Below the pieces are notes generated by a model that worked only from the letters and a program-made list of their open reading frames with translations, was not told the DNA's origin and ran no database searches. Position numbers and translations under genes: made by a program. This document shows positions 60,064 through 64,000 of a stretch of DNA of 64,000 nt, piece after piece (within the stretch, counting starts at the first letter, position 1; each line of letters begins with the position of its first letter). The stretch comes from Cordilura impudica (lineage: Eukaryota > Arthropoda > Insecta > Diptera > Scathophagidae), in assembly GCA_963682025.1 (NCBI GenBank), contig OY821519.1, forward strand, positions 104,666,480 to 104,730,479, given 5' to 3'.

Positions 60064-60836
60064 AAAAGTAAGAAAAGACCGGCTATACGATACTCTATAC
60101 CATGGTTTAGAGACTCTATCTCTTCGGTCCAACTAATTCGATATAGAAAATAAGTATAAACCAAATTTGAGTGACATTGTTATTAATTTTTTTTTGGCTG
60201 CAGATATGAAAAAGTTCATATCGGGCGTTATATTTATATGGGGACTAGGTCGAAAAATGGACCGATCCTGGCCATATTTGGTAAAGCCACTTATATTTTG
60301 AAAAAATATATGAAAACCGAAATTGAGAAGAATCTGTGCAATATTTTTGTTTTTTAATAGATTTAAGTGAAGATCGGGAAGCAGCTTTATATGGGGCCTA
60401 TGACTAAGAATTGTCCTATAGGGATTATTTTTGAACTACTGATTACTGGATATAATAAACAAGTCTAATTTGACTAAGATCTATATGATAATTTTGATCT
60501 TATGGCACTTCATGTCGGTTTCATAGGGGTCATTTGTATGGGGGCTAGGTCTGAACATGGACCGAATTTCACCAATTAAAACAGCGTTCGTCCTAATGCC
60601 GGTGAAAGCTAATACACAAAATTTCACCAAAATATTTTCATATTTGCGACCTATAGTTTGATTAGAAGCTTTACATGGACACAGACGGACGGACGGACGG
60701 ACATTGCTAAATCGACTCAAAAAGTGATTCTGAGTAGATCGGTATAATAAAAGATGGGTCTAGATCAAATATTTTTAGTAGTTACAAACAGCAGCACAAA
60801 GTCATTATACCCAAACCACATATTGGTATAGGGTAT
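60064..60836 (-). mobile_element. HINE-A repeat, full length
   Basis: Minus-strand copy from AAGTAAG (60066) to TTGGTATAGGGTATA on the plus strand. The hairpin is reduced, but the tracts shared with the 21299 copy run collinearly throughout. Confidence 0.9.
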
Positions 60837-62580
60837 AAAAATAACACTCATACGTATACCATCTACTGTACTCTACTAATAAATATTAATCAAATGCTCT
60901 GAATATGTTATTTTAGTTGATTTGTTATTTAGTGTAGAATGATTTTAGAAATCATCAATGGTTGTAGCTGAAAAACTAAGCACAAAAAACCAAGATAAGG
61001 TAATATAAAAAAAGATGATAAAAAAACGTTTGCCCTGAGAGCGCGGCCGCGTTGTTAAAGACCCCACTTATTGACGCAGGCAAAAGTTTTCTGCAAATTT
61101 CTAAAATTTTGATCGATTAAAGGACCTCATCCAAATAAACTCTGTGCCAATTTACACCATTCTGTGAAGGTGTACTAACATGTTAAAGATTCGAAATAAT
61201 TGGACACATATATTTTAGAATTAAAACATTCTTTCTGTTATGTTTAGTAGTGTTAAAATATTCCGCAAAAGAATATTACAAATTCACTTTGATGGCCTGG
61301 CGACGAATTCAATCTACATGCTGAACTACGCGAAGCAAATTTGAAGAAAAACGTTACATTTAGATTAATTTTAATTAAATTAACTGTGGTTCAAAGTAAG
61401 AAAATTTGCATACAAGTTCTCATTAATTTAATAAAAAATGTTGATATTCTAAGCATCTTTTTATTGGTATTATTTTTTTTTTTTTATAACGGACAGATTT
61501 GAATTGCAAATATTCTGTAGAGACATAAATTGTATAAAGGAAATTCAACGAAATTATATTAACCGTAAACTGAGGGAAAAAGGAAGTGAAAATTTGATAG
61601 ATTGGCAACCCTAGCAACATAACGAAGTACTTTGTGAATACTCTAATGTTGTAGGGTCAACTAGGGGATAGAGTTAAAAAGTAATATAAAAGAAACATCT
61701 CATATATTAAATTTAAAATTAATTTTTAAGTGACATAACTTTGTAAACGGCATAACACGAATTAAAGAGGTTTTTTTTATAATTCACTCTTCGCCAATCA
61801 CGACTTTTAAATTGCCCAAAAAGTTTGTTTCGCTTTAAAGAGTAATAGGATTTACCTTTTTTTTTTGTCTTAACGCAATGTTTTAAATATAAACTATTAC
61901 CCTATACGTATTTATGTATTAACAATTTTAATTTATCCTGTTTAAGACTGGGCTTAAGTTTGCAATAGTACTGTATTATGTGCACAACAATCATAACTGT
62001 TACACTGATATTATATGCAACACAATTGTTCAGTATTCAGTTATAAAATGATGAAAATATAACGAAGACAATTTGTGTTTAAATTCATTATTTATATTTT
62101 TATTTTATATTAAAATAATTATATATAAAATTATACGTGTGAGCTTTGTTGAATATATACATAAATCTTCATGTGCGTTGCTATGCTTTTATGTATATAA
62201 ATATTTACCTCCATATATGCAAATGGAAATTTTCACATCGTATTCGTACACCGAAAAAACCCACTAAAGGATAGTATGAAATAAAATGTATGAAATTTTT
62301 ATTTGGAACTTTGTATGAGCTATAATACTAATTTTTTTAATTTCACAAATAAATGTTTAAATTCTAGAAAAGTAAAAAAAAATCAAGAAAGCATGTCTCT
62401 TTTTGAATCATTAGATGTAGCCAATATTAGCATTAAAATAATAAATTGAAATACCGCAACAATTTTTAATTACACTGCCTGACATCCAAAAACCCATATA
62501 AAAATCTGAATATATTGAAAAAACCTGTGTTGCTCAGCTGTTCTAGATCAATTCACATTCTCGTGAGGATCACATATTAA
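60837..62580. other. AT-rich stretch, nothing recognised
   Basis: About 1.7 kb. Includes a GC island of ten bases (CGCGGCCGCG near 61042). No gene seen. Confidence 0.5.
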
Positions 62581-63717
62581 TCTATACTAATATTATAAAG
62601 AGGTAATGTGTGTTTGTTTGTTTGTTTGTTTGTTTGTTTGTTTGTAGGAGGTAATCTCCGTAACTACGCATCTGATCTTCCTGAAATTTTCACAGAGTCT
62701 TACTGCGGATATCGGAAGTGCTATAGGCTGTAATTTTTTAAATATTTTTGGTGGGCGTGGCACCTCCCACACAAAGTATATTTTTAATATCATATACATA
62801 TATTGAGTACTATGATAGCGAGAGCTTTGCAAATTTGTGTGAGGTCACCTATTGTTAATATTAGTAGCTACGCCGGAAATGGGCGGGATCGGATAAGTGG
62901 GCGTGGTACCTCCCATACAAGTAATTGTTCAATATTATATATCTCGAGTAATGTGATAGAGAGAGCTTTTCAAAATTTCCTGATGTCACCTATTATTAAT
63001 GAGAGTAGGCGGACGCAAAATGGGCAGTATCGGACCAATAGGCGTGGCACCTGTCATACAAAGTAAATATAAACTGCCATATATCTGGAGTACTGTAAAA
63101 GTGAGAGTCTTGGGACTTTGTGTGAGCCCATAAGTTATTCATTTGATTAGTTAGGCAAAAAATGGGCGTGATCGCAGCAGTGGGCGTAGCACCGTCCATG
63201 CAAAGTAGATATCCAATATCATATAACTGGTGTACTATAAAAGGGAAAGACTCGACATTTTGCATGAGTCCATCAGATATTAATGTGAGCAGTCCAATAA
63301 AAATTGGGCGGGATGGGATTAGTGGGCGTGGCACCTCCTATGTAAAATATATAAGGCACTACGAAAGCGACAGCATTTTGACAAGTTCATTAGTTATCAA
63401 TGTGATTTGTCGTGGAAAATATATCGCCAAAATCAAAAATCGCCAAAAATCGCCAAAAAAAAAAACAAAAATCTTCAAAATCAAAAATGGGCAAAATCAA
63501 AAATCGCTAAAAAGAAAAATTGCCAAATGATATTCTACGTTCAAGGCCAATAGTTATGTGTTGCCAGATCTAATATGGATAATCCATCTTCTTCTCATGG
63601 GCAGCTATATGTACCTTGCTCCAGGGTAAGAACGCCGAAAAATCTGATAATTGTTGTACCGAATGAAAAAACAAAAAACATTGTATATCAGCATCAGCAA
63701 GCATTGAAATAAAAAAA
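62581..63717 (+). mobile_element. Heli-C unit lacking its own CTAG end, second locus
   Basis: Starts TCTATACTAATATTATAAAG directly after an A, with a (GTTT)n tract to 62645. It is collinear with 23832-25032 to the final GCATTGAAATAAAAAAA, including internal GGGCGTGGCACCTCC-like blocks and the ATCGCCAAAAATCGCC tract. Confidence 0.75.
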
Positions 63718-64000
63718 TCTATACGAATATTCTATACTAACATAATAAATAGGTAATATTTGTTTGTTTGTTTGTAGGAGGTAATCTTCGTAACTACTCA
63801 TCTGATCTTCCTGAAATTTTCGCATAGTCTTACTGCGGATATAGGAGTGCTACAGGCTTTAATTTTTTAAATGTTTTTAGTGGGCGTGGCACCTCCCATA
63901 CAAAGTAAATTTTTAATATCATATATATTAAGTACTACGATAGAGAAAGCTTTGCAAATTTGTCTCAGGTCATCTATTATTAACGTGAGTAGTCAGACAA
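63718..64000 (+). mobile_element. Second Heli-C start, runs off the window
   Basis: A new 5' end follows the previous unit without spacer. The start is doubled: TCTATACGAATAT at 63718 and TCTATACTAACAT at 63731. The GTTTGTTTGTTT, AGGAGGTAAT and GGGCGTGGCACCTCC blocks follow. The 3' end lies outside the window. Confidence 0.75.

Noticed and set aside
61040..61055. CGCGGCCGCG, a NotI-like site that could be a cloning remnant
   Set aside because: Flanking sequence shows no vector or adaptor, and a ten-base palindrome alone proves nothing.

Overview
This window looks like AT-rich, gene-poor nuclear DNA from an insect, most likely a fly (possibly a calyptrate fly; this is an impression from the repeat families, not a proof). 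I recognise no host gene, no rRNA or tRNA gene, and no operon-like structure. Nearly everything that can be identified is a transposable element or a relic of one, often nested, on both strands and at different stages of decay. It reads like a transposon graveyard of the kind found near centromeres or in piRNA clusters.

Three short rolling-circle-type repeat families dominate. I name them here. HINE-A (12 copies, about 0.8 kb when full) starts with ATACCCTATACCA, has the inverted copy of that 13-mer near its 3' end, then a perfect hairpin, and ends in CTTACTTG inside a T run. HINE-B (5 copies) has the same plan with ATACCCTCCAC as subterminal inverted repeat, a GCCGAAT hairpin, the same kind of CTTACTTG end, and a core filled with a different simple repeat in each copy. 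This is the architecture described for DINE-1/Helentron-associated elements. Heli-C is a canonical Helitron: it starts TCTATACTAAT after an A and ends with a hairpin followed by CTAG before a T.

Layout. 0-5 kb: a HINE-A end, a relic ORF, HINE-A, and a 3.1 kb RTE-like LINE with two frameshifts and one stop. 5.7-9.8 kb: a minus-strand Heli-C split by a 3 kb HINE-B. 10-15 kb: HINE-A and a decayed copy of an unnamed repetitive protein family (second copy at 26.5-27.4 kb, opposite strand). 15.3-20.1 kb: a Transib/RAG1-like transposase relic split by a LINE with a PHD-finger ORF1. 21.3-25.3 kb: two HINE-A copies and Heli-C units joined head to tail. 28-34.8 kb: foldback MITEs, a mariner relic and a perfect 105-bp inverted duplication. 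37-43.6 kb: a nearly intact mariner with TIRs and TA target sites, a piggyBac-like fragment, a HINE-B with a 1 kb simple-repeat core, and a hAT-type MITE with 8-bp target duplication. 43.9-48 kb: a LINE with reverse transcriptase, a Tc1 relic and HINE-A. 50.7-57.9 kb: HINE-B interrupted by a Penelope retroelement with a hammerhead-like 3' motif, another HINE-B, and a mariner cut cleanly by a HINE-A. 60-64 kb: HINE-A and Heli-C units.

No autonomous element appears intact. The Penelope element (one 1-bp frameshift seen, but 5' truncated) and the 37-38 kb mariner (one homopolymer frameshift and one catalytic D to N change) are the least damaged. All family names rest on motifs read by eye; no database search was possible.
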